A stretch of DNA of 36,068 nt from an uncultured Nitrosospira sp. GTDB lineage: Bacteria; Nitrospirota; Nitrospiria; Nitrospirales; Nitrospiraceae. Shown here in pieces: positions 1 to 8,786 of this stretch (its first letter is position 1; every line of letters starts with the position of its first letter). The stretch covers positions 1 through 36,068 of the forward strand of contig CAADGJ010000380.1 of the NCBI GenBank assembly GCA_900696505.1, in the 5' to 3' direction. The translations under genes and the position numbers were made by a program. Below the pieces are notes generated by a model. The model saw nothing but the letters and a program-made list of their open reading frames with translations, was not told the origin of the DNA and made no database searches.

Positions 1-40
1 CCGCCGAACCGGTAAATGCGACCCACCCAGAGGACGTTCT

Positions 41-793
41 ATGAATCGAATGGTCATCGCGATAGTAGCCGTGGCGTGTCTGGTCAATGCAGCCTGTGTG
101 AGTAAGCCCCCGAAAAAACAGTTTCAGCGACTCGCCGGAGAGTTTGTTTCCCCCGTCCATATCACCAAGCCGGTCGATCAGCAGAGTGCCGTAATCGGCA
201 TCACGATCAAGAGTTCCGCATGGGTGCCGAATACAGAAGATCGCCTGTATCTGGTGAAGATCGAAAATGACCGGGATTTATTCGAAGGGACTAAACTCAT
301 TCCCACGAGTATCGTATCTCCTCCTCCCGGAGCCGGTGGAGGTGGAACGGTGTATGTGCAGAATGTGCCGCCGGGCCGGTATGCTGCGGTGGCCTTCAGT
401 ACATCGGAAAAGGGATTCGGTAAGGTGCGGGAAGTGACCCTCTTTCTGTTGCCGAAGTCGGTCGTGAAGCAAAGTGATACCACGGTGACGGCGGGAAGCA
501 TGCATTTCATGGGTGAGTACGAGGTCGGCGCGTCGACGATGGTTCTTCAGGAAAATGCAGCCGACGAGGTGCAGGCCCATTACTTCGAAGCATTCTGGGG
601 AAAGCCATTAGCGCAAGTGATTGCCGATCTTCAGGTTCTTGGCACCCCCGCCTATTTCGCGGTGCATACGGTCGATGTGAAAGGTGGAAGCCGTGATGCC
701 GAAGCCGAAGCCCGTTTTCAGGCAACGGCGAAGCGCGATCTTGAACCTTCGTGGGCACCGGTCATCGAACGGGCTCGAGTGCCGAAGAAGTAA
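41..793 (+). CDS. putative lipoprotein or secreted protein of unknown function
   Basis: A 250-residue protein with a short basic start, a hydrophobic stretch (residues 4-15) and a cysteine at residue 19 preceded by Asn-Ala-Ala. This resembles a lipoprotein signal, although Asn at the -3 position is not the usual Leu, so plain secretion is possible. A purine-rich AGAGGA lies 6 bases before the ATG. The body has a Pro/Gly-rich turn (PPPGAGGGG) followed by a segment typical of surface beta-sandwich domains (VPPGRYAAVAF). I recognise no family. It is followed by a strong intrinsic terminator and so ends its transcript. The envelope location is inferred from the N-terminus only. Confidence 0.75.
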   Translation: MNRMVIAIVAVACLVNAACVSKPPKKQFQRLAGEFVSPVHITKPVDQQSAVIGITIKSSAWVPNTEDRLYLVKIENDRDLFEGTKLIPTSIVSPPPGAGGGGTVYVQNVPPGRYAAVAFSTSEKGFGKVREVTLFLLPKSVVKQSDTTVTAGSMHFMGEYEVGASTMVLQENAADEVQAHYFEAFWGKPLAQVIADLQVLGTPAYFAVHTVDVKGGSRDAEAEARFQATAKRDLEPSWAPVIERARVPKK

Positions 794-818
794 CAACAGC
801 GGAGCGACTCGAGATACG

Positions 819-855
819 GCCGCGCATCGTCAGGACGGTGCGCGGCTCTTTTTTT
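819..855 (+). terminator. intrinsic terminator after the putative lipoprotein gene
   Basis: A perfect 8-bp stem (GCCGCGCA with TGCGCGGC) extends inward by four more pairs, one of them a T-G wobble, to a CAGG loop. A nearly pure T run follows at once. It lies 26 bases after the stop codon, in the right orientation. Confidence 0.9.
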
Positions 856-1025
856 GTAATGTATCCAATCGGTCCCCCCCTAATGCTCCCAGATCCGCAC
901 CGTATCTTCCCGCCCCTCTTCGCCATCATCGCCTCTTCCGTTAACACAATGTTTACCTACTCCGGAAGTCGCGGTGATCTTCCTCCTGTAGGCTAGTCAT
1001 TGTCGCCGCATCTCACCACCAATGC

Positions 1026-1031
1026 AGGAGG
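1026..1031 (+). promoter_or_regulatory. ribosome binding site fixing the start of the zinc-ribbon gene
   Basis: AGGAGG lies 5 bases before the ATG at 1037. An in-frame ATG at 1022 lies upstream of this site, so it cannot be the natural start. Confidence 0.85.
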
Positions 1032-1036
1032 ATCAC

Positions 1037-1252
1037 ATGCAACTTGTACAGGGAGGCCTGCAAATCTATCGACCTCGTTCGCGCCGGCAGGATGTGTTGA
1101 CGTTTCGCCATGGCGTACCCCAGAGCAACCGCGTCTGCCGGGAATGTCACAACGACTTTCGCTCTACGGTTGACGTCCGCAGGTTTCAGGCGACACTCTG
1201 CCCGGAGTGCATAAGTGAGCGACTCGAACGCCTGTCTGCTGACGCCTTATAA
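1037..1252 (+). CDS. small zinc-ribbon protein
   Basis: A 71-residue protein, using the ATG that follows a consensus ribosome binding site. It holds two CxxC knuckles (CREC at about residues 34-37 and CPEC at about 55-58) separated by 17 residues, the usual pattern of a four-cysteine zinc ribbon. The N-terminus is basic (RPRSRRQ). There is no signal peptide, so it is cytoplasmic. No known family is recognised; nucleic-acid or protein binding is plausible from the fold alone. It faces the DksA-like gene on the other strand, which has the same knuckle spacing, but nothing shows that the two work together. Confidence 0.8.
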   Translation: MQLVQGGLQIYRPRSRRQDVLTFRHGVPQSNRVCRECHNDFRSTVDVRRFQATLCPECISERLERLSADAL

Positions 1253-1410
1253 GGTCCTGTTGTCAACGCCAATCTCGACGTCGCTAATCGCGTACGACGA
1301 TTCCATCCTCGCTGCCGATCATCCTCATTGCCGGGTCGGTATGTAACACATCCGCTCGCGGTATCTCAGGCTAGCGCCTACTCGGAACGTTCAGTTGAAT
1401 GGGGAGGGGG

Positions 1411-1444
1411 GCTGTCCCGCTCCGGCTCAGTAGAGGGGGACAGC
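1411..1444. repeat. inverted repeat between convergent genes
   Basis: GCTGTCCC and GGGACAGC form a perfect 8-bp stem, extended by CTC/GAG after one mismatch, with a loop of about 10 bases. It sits between the convergent zinc-ribbon and DksA-like genes. There is no T run on either side, so a terminator role is only possible. Confidence 0.45.
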
Positions 1445-1499
1445 TCGGGAGAGAGGTGCGGTGAGGTGGCGCAGCTCAACTCCCATCCCTCGCGGATGG

Positions 1500-1892
1500 T
1501 CAGACCTGCTTGCGCAGCATCGCGCGGTGTTCACATTCCGCTTTGCAGTCCACGCAAAGGGTGGCGTCCGGCTGTGCGCGCAAACGCGGGAGGGGAATAT
1601 CAGTCCGGCACAGATGGCACATTCCATAGGACGCATGATCGAGACGATTGAGTGCCCGCGTAATTTGTTGGAGTTTAGCGTAGGTCCGCTGTCTCATGAG
1701 ATCGCCAAGCGCCAGGTCGCGATCGCATGTCGCGATGTCAAGAACATCGGCGGGCAGTTCGGCTTCGGTTTCCGGTGGTCTCCAGCTCGCAGCTTGCCGC
1801 AAGAGGATGCGTTGGTCTTGAAGCAATTGCCGGCGAATGGATCGGAACGCCTGGTGACGTGAACGTGGTCGGACGACATGTGCGACGGCCAT
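1500..1892 (-). CDS. DksA/TraR-family zinc-finger protein
   Basis: A 130-residue protein whose C-terminal half has C92, C95, C113 and C116, the C-x2-C-x17-C-x2-C zinc finger of the DksA/TraR family. These proteins bind in the RNA polymerase secondary channel and, with ppGpp, adjust initiation. The segment before the finger is Leu/Arg-rich and charged, as expected for the coiled-coil arm. It is shorter than E. coli DksA (151 residues) and has a divergent N-terminus, so it is better called DksA-like. A GGAGG stands 8 bases before the ATG. It is a single gene, ending toward the zinc-ribbon gene. Confidence 0.85.
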   Translation of the reverse strand: MAVAHVVRPRSRHQAFRSIRRQLLQDQRILLRQAASWRPPETEAELPADVLDIATCDRDLALGDLMRQRTYAKLQQITRALNRLDHASYGMCHLCRTDIPLPRLRAQPDATLCVDCKAECEHRAMLRKQV

Positions 1893-2026
1893 GGGAGCCC
1901 CTCCATCGGTAAAGTGACTGGTGCGGTCATTAGGCTATCGTGTGGACACGACAGCCAGATCACAGTCAGGTTAAGAAGGGGTTAAACCGTCAGGGGGGAT
2001 AAAAAGTTGGAGGATTGGCGAAGGCC

Positions 2027-4171
2027 TTAAGTGACGAGTCGGTTCATCAGCCATTGTTGGGCTGAACGTGCGGCTCTTCGTCCGGGCGTTTGGCGCTTGT
2101 ACGTGCCGTCTCGATGCAGAATCCAGGCATGGGTATTATCTTCCAGGTAAGGACGGAGGCCTTCCTCGATGAGCCGGTGGCGAAGTATGGGATCCAGGAC
2201 AGGAAATGCGACTTCAATTCGTCGGAAAAAATTGCGATCCATCCAGTCCGCGCTGGAGAGAAACACTCTGTCGTCCCCGTCATTGAGGAAGTAAAAAATC
2301 CGGCTGTGCTCGAGAAATCGTCCGATGATGGAGCGGACACGAATATGTTCTGAGAGGCCGGCGATCCCGGGTCGTAGGGCACAAGGTCCACGGACGATCA
2401 AATCAATTTTGACGCCGGCTTGCGAAGCCTTGTATAAGGCGCGAATAATTTGGGGCTCCAGCAGCGCATTCATCTTGGCGATGATATGGGCCGGTTTGCC
2501 TTGCCTGGCACGGTCGGTTTCACGGGCGATCCATTTGAGCAAGGTGGTATGCAAGGTGAACGGCGATTGGAGCAGGTGTTTGAGTCGTCCCGGTTGTCCC
2601 AGAGAGGTGAGTTGTTGAAAGACGGTCCGCACATCCCGCCCGATGGCCGCATCACAAGTAAGTAGTCCGAAATCCGTATAGAGCCGCGCATTGCGGGCGT
2701 GATAGTTGCCGGTGCCGAGATGGGTATAGCTGCGCAGGAGCCGGCCTTCCCGCCGAAGCACGAGGCTCATCTTCGCATGCGTCTTGAGTCCCACCACTCC
2801 ATACACCACATGGGCTCCGGCTTCTTCCAAATCGTGTGCCAGCTCAATATTGGCTTCTTCGTCGAAACGGGCACGCAATTCGATTACTACGGTGACTTCT
2901 TTCCCGCCGCGCGCGGCATCCACGATGGATTGCACGATGGCCGAATCAGCCCCGGTTCGATACAGGGTCTGCTTAATCGTAAGCACGTGCGGATCCGTGG
3001 CCGCCTGACGAAGAAACTCGGTGACCGGCGCGAATGATTGATAGGGATGATGCAGCAGGATGTCACTCTGCCGGATCGCGTCGAACCAATCCTCGCTCGG
3101 CACCGGAGTGGTCGGCACGCCGGGTGTGAACGGCTGAAACTTCAGGTCGGGGCGATCGACGAGATCGGGTACGGCCATGAGTCGATGGAGATTGACCGGT
3201 CCATGGCATTGATACACGTCTCGCGCATCGAGATGAAACTGCTCACGGAGAAAATAGACCAGATCCGGCGGGCAATTGTCCGCCACTTCCAGCCGCACCT
3301 CATCGCCGAAGCGACGGTCGGGCAGTTGACCTTCGAGGGCGCGGCGGAGGTCGTCCACGTCTTCTTCGTCGACAAACAGGTTGCTATTTCGCGTGACGCG
3401 GAATTGGTAGCACCCCGTGACATGCATGCCGGGGAAAAGTTGATGGACAAAGGCATGGATGACCGAGGACAGGAACGCAAAATCATGCGGCCAGGCGGCG
3501 TTGCGCACAGGAAGGTGAATCACGCGCGGGAGCGACCTCGGAACCTGGACGATGGCCGTGCCGTTGGGGCGCCCGAATGCGTCGGTCCCTTCCAGGGTCA
3601 CCAGAAAGTTCAAACTTTTATTGAGCAGTTTCGGAAACGGATGCGCGGGATCCAGCCCGACCGGGCTCAGTAATGGAAGCAGCTCGCGTGAGAAGAAGCG
3701 GCGCATCCAGCGAATGTGCGATGGCATCCAGTCGGCCCGTTTCAGAAACCGAATCCGTTCGTCGGCGAGTTTCGGGATCAGCGACTGGTTCAGGACCACG
3801 TACTGTTCCTGCACCAACTGGTGGGTGAGCACGGCGATGCGAGCCAGGAGCTCCGATGGCGTCAGCCCGTCGGCCCCACGCTGCTCGACTCCATGGGTGA
3901 CTTGTTCCTTGAGGCCGGCCACCCGCACCTCGAAAAATTCATCGAGATTGGAACTGACGATGCAGAGGTATTTGAGGCGTTCCAGCAGAGGGACCTTTGG
4001 GTCCTTGGCCAGATCGAGCACGCGGCGGTTGAATTCCAGGAGGCTGAGCTCGCGATTGATGAACCATTCGGGACGGGAGAGATCGCTCGTGACCGGGCGG
4101 ACGGAAGACACCTTCGGTGCCGGTGTGGTTGCCTGGGGCTCAATGTGTGACGCTGTGGACCGTAATGCCAT
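2027..4171 (-). CDS. ppk1: polyphosphate kinase 1
   Basis: A 714-residue protein (E. coli Ppk is 688). It makes polyphosphate from the gamma phosphate of ATP, reversibly. The N-terminal domain opens with a typical segment (FINRELSLLEFNRRVL, residues 38-52). The two catalytic histidines are in KTHAK (His465) and THLGTGNYH (His484). Their spacing of 19 residues matches His435 and His454 in E. coli, with His465 the counterpart of the phosphorylated residue. The C-terminal half is the pair of phospholipase-D-like domains. No strong ribosome binding site precedes the ATG. The gene lies 98 bases after a secreted-protein gene in the same direction. No exopolyphosphatase is adjacent. Confidence 0.96.
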   Translation of the reverse strand: MALRSTASHIEPQATTPAPKVSSVRPVTSDLSRPEWFINRELSLLEFNRRVLDLAKDPKVPLLERLKYLCIVSSNLDEFFEVRVAGLKEQVTHGVEQRGADGLTPSELLARIAVLTHQLVQEQYVVLNQSLIPKLADERIRFLKRADWMPSHIRWMRRFFSRELLPLLSPVGLDPAHPFPKLLNKSLNFLVTLEGTDAFGRPNGTAIVQVPRSLPRVIHLPVRNAAWPHDFAFLSSVIHAFVHQLFPGMHVTGCYQFRVTRNSNLFVDEEDVDDLRRALEGQLPDRRFGDEVRLEVADNCPPDLVYFLREQFHLDARDVYQCHGPVNLHRLMAVPDLVDRPDLKFQPFTPGVPTTPVPSEDWFDAIRQSDILLHHPYQSFAPVTEFLRQAATDPHVLTIKQTLYRTGADSAIVQSIVDAARGGKEVTVVIELRARFDEEANIELAHDLEEAGAHVVYGVVGLKTHAKMSLVLRREGRLLRSYTHLGTGNYHARNARLYTDFGLLTCDAAIGRDVRTVFQQLTSLGQPGRLKHLLQSPFTLHTTLLKWIARETDRARQGKPAHIIAKMNALLEPQIIRALYKASQAGVKIDLIVRGPCALRPGIAGLSEHIRVRSIIGRFLEHSRIFYFLNDGDDRVFLSSADWMDRNFFRRIEVAFPVLDPILRHRLIEEGLRPYLEDNTHAWILHRDGTYKRQTPGRRAARSAQQWLMNRLVT

Positions 4172-4269
4172 CGTAATGGGTGGGCAGTCTACACCAGCCT
4201 GGTGTGATGACAGATCAAGAAACGGTTAACTTTTCCGCTCACTGTCCGGGGGCCTTGCCGGTGTCCCGT

Positions 4270-5175
4270 TTATCGGGCACATCCAATTCGAGCCGTGGAG
4301 ACCACAAAATTGTCAAAATAGCGCTGCTGCACCTTGCTGAACGGGACCGACGTCCAATACTGTTCCAGGTACACGGCATTGATACCGTACTCATTATACA
4401 TGCCGATCCAATTCAGGTTGGTCCGTTGCGCTTCCAACTGCCCGTCGATCCAATATTCCAGGACACCATCTGCGGCGTCGCGGCTATTCAATTTCATGTG
4501 CACTTCGATGCAGAACCAGGTGCCGATGTGGGCAGGGTTGAACAGCGCCGTCTCGCCGCCGGCCGCGCCAAGCCACCGTAGGCGAGGGAAATCGTTGTAG
4601 GTCGTGGTGCGCAACGTACCGAATTCATCTGTACCAGACGCGGGATCGAGGTAGAGGCGATCAGGGTCTGACCCCGGATGAGCGCCGCTCCACAAATGGC
4701 CGATGGCTGCCTGCGCAAATCGATCGCTCGAAAGGATTGTCGCTCGAGTCAGTTTATCGGCTCCGCCACCGGTCCAGCCCGGTTGCAGTCGTAGGTCGAA
4801 CCGCCAGTAGATGTCGCGATAGTTGGCGGTCCCCGCGTCGACCGGCTTCATATACTCGCTTGGAGTCTTGCCGAAGGCCAGATGGAGCGAACCTCCATGC
4901 GGATCACCCGGCAGGAATTCTGCTCGCATGCCGGTCGAGGCGCTGACTCCCGCTCCGGCTTCACGGACGAAGCGGCCATGCCGGATATCGTACTCGAAGT
5001 AATGGCTCAGGCGGTCGATTTCGAAATCATCGCACCAGATCCATTCTGGATGGTGACTCTTCCAATCTGCGCACAGAGCCTGGGGTGGCTCGCCTGCATG
5101 GGGCTCGATTGGCCCGAGGAGGCAGGCGGCGGCGCAGAGCGCCGCCGCGAGACTCCATCGAGACCGTAGTGCCAT
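4270..5175 (-). CDS. secreted protein, probable concanavalin-like beta-sandwich
   Basis: A 301-residue protein with a signal peptide (basic start, Ala/Leu-rich core at about residues 8-21, likely cut after Ala-His-Ala near residue 27). The rest is rich in Trp, Tyr, Phe and Gly and has features common in jelly-roll lectins and polysaccharide lyases: WCDDFE near the mature N-terminus, DIYWRFDLRLQPGW in the middle, GTWFCIEVHMKLN, and a closing YFDNFVVST strand. Carbohydrate binding or cleavage is therefore a reasonable guess, but no catalytic signature is certain. Its ATG lies only 2 bases after the ilvD stop, so the two are probably co-transcribed although their functions seem unrelated. Confidence 0.75.
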   Translation of the reverse strand: MALRSRWSLAAALCAAACLLGPIEPHAGEPPQALCADWKSHHPEWIWCDDFEIDRLSHYFEYDIRHGRFVREAGAGVSASTGMRAEFLPGDPHGGSLHLAFGKTPSEYMKPVDAGTANYRDIYWRFDLRLQPGWTGGGADKLTRATILSSDRFAQAAIGHLWSGAHPGSDPDRLYLDPASGTDEFGTLRTTTYNDFPRLRWLGAAGGETALFNPAHIGTWFCIEVHMKLNSRDAADGVLEYWIDGQLEAQRTNLNWIGMYNEYGINAVYLEQYWTSVPFSKVQQRYFDNFVVSTARIGCAR

Positions 5176-5177
5176 GG

Positions 5178-6851
5178 CTAGCTGGTGACCGCCCCTTCGG
5201 AAGCGGAGGAGACGTGGCGGGCGTACTTTCCCATGACCCCGGAGAGATAGCGCGGAGCAGGGTGTTTAACTTTCTTCAGCCGCGAGGCCATTTCCTTTTG
5301 CGTGATGTTGACGTCCAAGCGCCGTTTCACGATGTCAAAGGTGATGACATCCCCGGTCTTCACGGCTGCGATCGGACCGCCCTTGATGGCTTCAGGGGCG
5401 ACATGTCCGGCCATCAGTCCGTGCGTCGCGCCGGAGAACCGTCCATCGGTGAGCAGCGCGACGGAATCGCCCAGCCCTGCACCGACGATCGCAGCCGTCA
5501 CGCCGAGCATTTCCCGCATGCCTGGTCCACCGGATGGTCCCTCGTATCGAATGACGACGACATCGCCGGCCTTGATCTTCCCGGCCTGCACGGCTTTGAA
5601 GGCATCTTCTTCGCGCTCGTACACCTTGGCCGGTCCGCTGAAATGCAGGATGGAGTGACCGGCGACTTTGACGACGCAGCCTTCGGGTGCCAGGTTGCCC
5701 TTGAGGATGACCAGGCCGCCAGTCGGCTTGATCGGCTTGGACAGCGGGCGCAACACCTGCTGGTCGGGTTTTTCTGTAGCGGCCTTGGCCTCTTCGCCGA
5801 TCGTCCGGCCACTGACGGTGATCTGGTCCGGGTGGAGGATCTTGGCATCGATCAGGCGTTTCGCCACGAGGGTCGTGCCACCCGCCGCATAGAGATCTGC
5901 CGCGGTGAAGTGACCACCCGGCTTCAGATCGGCCAACAACGGCACCTTGCGATTGATCTTATCGAAGTCGTCGATGGTGAGCCGCACACCCATTTCGCGC
6001 GCCACGGCCAGTAGATGCAGGACCGCATTGGTCGAACCGCCGGTTGTTGCGACGGCGGCAATGGCATTTTCGATCGAGCGGCGCGTGATGATCTGTTTCG
6101 GGCGAATGTCTTTCTTGAGCAGGTCCATGACCATTTTGCCGCACTCGAACGCCACATCGTCCTTGTGTGAATCCATGGCGGGAACACCGTTGCGCCCCAT
6201 CGGCGACATGCCGAGGAATTCGAAAGCAATGGCCATGGTGTTAGCGGTGAACTGGCCGCCGCAGGCGCCTGGTCCGGGGCAGGCATGGTCTTCCAGGTCT
6301 TTCAATTCGGCATTGGTCATCTTGCCGGACGCGTGTTTGCCGACGGCTTCGAAGACATCTTGAATGGTGACGTCATGTCCCTGGAACTGGCCCGGCATGA
6401 TGGAGCCGCCGTATAGCATGAGCGACGGCACATTCAACCGGCAGAGCGCCATAACGGTGCCGGGAATGGTTTTGTCGCATCCCGACAAGGCGACGACGCC
6501 GTCGAAGAGATGTCCACGCGCAACGAGTTCGATGGAATCGGCAATCACCTCGCGACTGATGAGCGACGCCTTCATGCCCTCGGTGCCCATGGAAATACCG
6601 TCGGAGACCGCGATGGTGTTGTATTCAATCGGGGTGCCGCCTGCTGCGCGGATGCCAGCCTTGACCCGCTCCGATAAGCGACGCAGGTGAAAGTTGCAGG
6701 GCATCACTTCGATCCAGGTGTTGGCGACGCCGATCAAAGGACGTTCGAGGTCGGCATCGGTAAATCCGACGGCTTTCAGCATGGCGCGGGCCGGTGCGCG
6801 GCCAGGGCCGTCGAGCAGGTTGTGACTTTTGTGTCGAGGGTCGATCGTCAT
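5178..6851 (-). CDS. ilvD: dihydroxy-acid dehydratase
   Basis: A 557-residue protein. It dehydrates 2,3-dihydroxy-isovalerate and 2,3-dihydroxy-3-methylvalerate to the 2-oxo acids, the third step of valine and isoleucine synthesis, using an Fe-S cluster and Mg2+. Family hallmarks are present: the early cysteine in [17 protein letters not shown], and [16 protein letters not shown], giving the expected cluster cysteines, and the C-terminal [10 protein letters not shown] motif. The start chosen is the ATG at 6851, with an AAGGAG site 5 bases upstream; the reading frame stays open for 32 more codons upstream, but these do not resemble the family. It is followed 2 bases later by the secreted-protein gene. 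Confidence 0.97.
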   Translation of the reverse strand: MTIDPRHKSHNLLDGPGRAPARAMLKAVGFTDADLERPLIGVANTWIEVMPCNFHLRRLSERVKAGIRAAGGTPIEYNTIAVSDGISMGTEGMKASLISREVIADSIELVARGHLFDGVVALSGCDKTIPGTVMALCRLNVPSLMLYGGSIMPGQFQGHDVTIQDVFEAVGKHASGKMTNAELKDLEDHACPGPGACGGQFTANTMAIAFEFLGMSPMGRNGVPAMDSHKDDVAFECGKMVMDLLKKDIRPKQIITRRSIENAIAAVATTGGSTNAVLHLLAVAREMGVRLTIDDFDKINRKVPLLADLKPGGHFTAADLYAAGGTTLVAKRLIDAKILHPDQITVSGRTIGEEAKAATEKPDQQVLRPLSKPIKPTGGLVILKGNLAPEGCVVKVAGHSILHFSGPAKVYEREEDAFKAVQAGKIKAGDVVVIRYEGPSGGPGMREMLGVTAAIVGAGLGDSVALLTDGRFSGATHGLMAGHVAPEAIKGGPIAAVKTGDVITFDIVKRRLDVNITQKEMASRLKKVKHPAPRYLSGVMGKYARHVSSASEGAVTS

Positions 6852-6856
6852 GGAAA

Positions 6857-6862
6857 CTCCTT
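6857..6862 (-). promoter_or_regulatory. ribosome binding site of ilvD
   Basis: AAGGAG on the minus strand lies 5 bases before the ATG at 6851. It decides against the upstream in-frame start at 6947. Confidence 0.85.
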
Positions 6863-7029
6863 CAGTTACGGGACGGGAACTGCGCTTCAACGGGGTGCCT
6901 GCGCAGGTGGATCGCAAACTTTCGCATAGATGGACGTAGAGGGTCAATCTGCGGCTCTGTCGGTCAGGGCCTGCCAGACAGTGGTTCTATTGAAGGGTTG
7001 CAGGAGCGGGAGGGGCGGAGGTCAACGAT

Positions 7030-7065
7030 GCGGCAGGGACGCATCCGGGGATGCAGCCCTGCCGC
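7030..7065 (-). terminator. strong hairpin after the PepSY gene, possible terminator
   Basis: A perfect 9-bp stem (GCGGCAGGG with CCCTGCCGC), a 2x2 internal loop, then GCATC/GATGC around a 4-base loop. It starts 8 bases after the stop of the PepSY gene. No T run follows on the minus strand, so factor-dependent stopping or 3'-end protection is as likely as intrinsic termination. Confidence 0.55.
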
Positions 7066-7073
7066 AAGGACGA

Positions 7074-7442
7074 TTAATGCTTGTCCTTCTTCTCGTGCTT
7101 GTCTTTCTTTTCGTGTTTCTCGTGCTTGGCTTCCTTGTCGATGACCGCACCCGTCGCTGCGTCGATATGCACTTCCGTCATCGCGCCGTCGGCTCCGAGC
7201 ACTTCCACTTCCCAGACGGTCTTGTCGTGCTTCTTTTCAAGTTCCGCTTCGACCGCGGTCCCTGGTGCCGCCTCCAACGCAGTTTTGATCGCCTGGTCGA
7301 TGGTGATTTTGGCATCCTTGACCAACTCGGCGACATCGCATTTCTCGTCTTTGCCTTTGTGGCCCTTGTCACTCCACGCAGGAGTCGTCGTCAGGCACAG
7401 TGCCGCGACCATCAGAGCCGGAACTGCCAGGTGCTTCATCAT
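7074..7442 (-). CDS. PepSY-domain periplasmic protein with His/Lys-rich tail
   Basis: A 122-residue protein with a signal peptide (MMKHLAVPALMVAALCL, likely cut after the Ala of PAWS). The mature part matches the PepSY fold: a helix (ITIDQAIKTALEAAPG), then strands (VWEVEVLGADG, EVHIDAATGAVID). PepSY domains are common in periplasmic inhibitors and in small proteins of unclear role. The last 17 residues are an almost pure His/Lys/Glu/Asp repeat (HEKKDKH twice) that could bind metal ions. GGAGG lies 6 bases before the first of two adjacent ATGs. It follows the Spy-like gene by 31 bases and is probably in the same operon. Confidence 0.85.
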   Translation of the reverse strand: MMKHLAVPALMVAALCLTTTPAWSDKGHKGKDEKCDVAELVKDAKITIDQAIKTALEAAPGTAVEAELEKKHDKTVWEVEVLGADGAMTEVHIDAATGAVIDKEAKHEKHEKKDKHEKKDKH

Positions 7443-7474
7443 CGAGAACCTCCGATTCGATGCAGGTGAACGGC

Positions 7475-8083
7475 TTATTGAGGTTTCGCCTCGCCATGCG
7501 GATTGGCACCATGGGGATTCGCGCCATGCGGGTTGCCGCCATGGGGGTTCTTACCGTGCGGTGCGCCCGCGCCCTTGTGCTGCTGCATCATCTTTTCGTG
7601 CTCGGCCTGTTCCTTGGCACGTTGTTCGGGAGTCAGAAGCGCGAGGGCATCTCGTCTGGTTTTAACCGAGAGTACCCGGAGGCCGATTTGGACCTCGGCG
7701 CTCTGTTTCAACTTCGCTTCGATAGCCCCGATGTCGGACTTTTCGTCATCGGTCAGCGCCTTCACTTCCCGTTCGGCAACCTGAATGTCGGCTTCCATCT
7801 TGATCCGGTTCTTGTCGAGATTGAGCTGCAGGTCTTTGAGTTTCGTGACTTGCTCGGCGCTCAATCCGATTTCCTTCTCATGCTTCAAGAGGTGACGGAT
7901 GAGGTGGCCCGCGCCTCCATGCATCATCATCTCCATCATGGCCGCGCCCATGCCATGCTGGCCCTTCTGGTAACCGCCGCCGTGCCCGCCGTATCCGCCT
8001 TCGGGATTCGCCCAGGCTGGCGAGATCGTCAGCGCGCAGGCGATGGCCGACGCGGTGGCCAGAGTAAACAGTTTCGTCGTCAT
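7475..8083 (-). CDS. Spy/CpxP-like periplasmic protein with NPHG repeats
   Basis: A 202-residue protein with a signal peptide (cut near PAWA, residue 25). A Gly/His/Met-rich segment follows (residues 28-56), then a long helical region with LSAEQVTKLKDLQ and LLTPEQRAK, the two LTxxQ-type motifs of the Spy/CpxP/ZraP family. These are periplasmic chaperones or metal-responsive regulators of envelope stress. The C-terminus carries about four NPHG repeats, which with the N-terminal His/Met clusters suggest metal binding. AAGGAGG stands 6 bases before the ATG. Neighbours are marC-like (26 bases upstream) and PepSY (31 bases downstream), both in the same direction. Confidence 0.85.
   Translation of the reverse strand: MTTKLFTLATASAIACALTISPAWANPEGGYGGHGGGYQKGQHGMGAAMMEMMMHGGAGHLIRHLLKHEKEIGLSAEQVTKLKDLQLNLDKNRIKMEADIQVAEREVKALTDDEKSDIGAIEAKLKQSAEVQIGLRVLSVKTRRDALALLTPEQRAKEQAEHEKMMQQHKGAGAPHGKNPHGGNPHGANPHGANPHGEAKPQ
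7493..7552 (-). repeat. short coding repeat encoding NPHG units
   Basis: Four imperfect 15-base units near the 3' end of the Spy-like gene encode KNPHG, GNPHG, ANPHG and ANPHG. The unit number is likely to vary between strains by slippage. Confidence 0.75.
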
Positions 8084-8109
8084 TCGGTTCCTCCTTCGGT
8101 TAAGTGCGA

Positions 8110-8757
8110 TTAATGTCCTGCCAGCCCACGTAATAAGCCCCGGTCACCGGTGAGGGCATTCACCATAAATTGAACGGCGAGCGCGGCCAGCAACAGGCCC
8201 ATCAATCGCGAGATGATCTTCTCGGCGATGGGATTGAGCCACTTTGCGCTGCGCGCGCCGATCGCTAATATACTGTAACTCGCCAATCCGATCAGTACAA
8301 GGCATCCCAATAATACCGCCCGCAGCATCCAGGTCGTCGCCTGTGTTTCCAGCAGGATCACGGTGGAAATCGCAGCCGGTCCTGCCAGCATGGGGATGGC
8401 GAGCGGGGTAATGGCGATGTCGTCTTTGCTCGTCCCGGCGGCCTTTTCTGCCGGGGTTTCCTGAACCGTAGACCGCTGTGCGCGCAGCATGTCGAGTGAG
8501 ACCAATAACAGGATCAGACCGCCGGCGATTTGAACCGCCGGCAGTGTAATCCCGAGCAGGCTCAGCAATGTCTGGCCGAAGAGCGCGAATCCGCTCAATG
8601 ACCCGACCGTGACCAGGCAGGCGACGCGGGCGGTGCGCAGGCGTTGGGCGACGGAGTCCCGCGGCGTCATGGCGAGGAACGCCGGTACTACGGCAATCGG
8701 ATCGACAATCACGAAGAGGGAACTGAACGCGAGGAGGGCATATTCGACCATCGTCAT
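8110..8757 (-). CDS. MarC-family integral membrane protein
   Basis: A 215-residue, very hydrophobic protein with about six membrane segments, the size and layout of the MarC/UPF0056 family. The start (YALLAFSSLFVIVDPIAVVPAFLAMT) contains the family's conserved first helix with DP. The middle has PLAIPMLAGPAAISTVILL, typical of the second half. The family's transport role is not settled; the early link to multiple antibiotic resistance was not upheld. It lies in the inner membrane. It starts 29 bases after the dnaJ-like gene and ends 26 bases before the Spy-like gene, so all three are probably in one transcript. A second ATG two codons in is an equally good start. Confidence 0.9.
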   Translation of the reverse strand: MTMVEYALLAFSSLFVIVDPIAVVPAFLAMTPRDSVAQRLRTARVACLVTVGSLSGFALFGQTLLSLLGITLPAVQIAGGLILLLVSLDMLRAQRSTVQETPAEKAAGTSKDDIAITPLAIPMLAGPAAISTVILLETQATTWMLRAVLLGCLVLIGLASYSILAIGARSAKWLNPIAEKIISRLMGLLLAALAVQFMVNALTGDRGLLRGLAGH

Positions 8758-8786
8758 AGCAGTGGCCGGCCTCAGAGGGTTGTGGA

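Noticed and set aside
3038..3673. Open frame of 211 codons on the plus strand
   Set aside because: Antisense to ppk1, which is certain from its catalytic motifs.
5085..6014. Open frame of 309 codons on the plus strand
   Set aside because: Antisense to ilvD and the neighbouring secreted-protein gene, with no family resemblance and no ribosome site.
7484..7560. Regular repeats as a CRISPR array
   Set aside because: The units are 15 bases without spacers and lie in frame inside the Spy-like gene.
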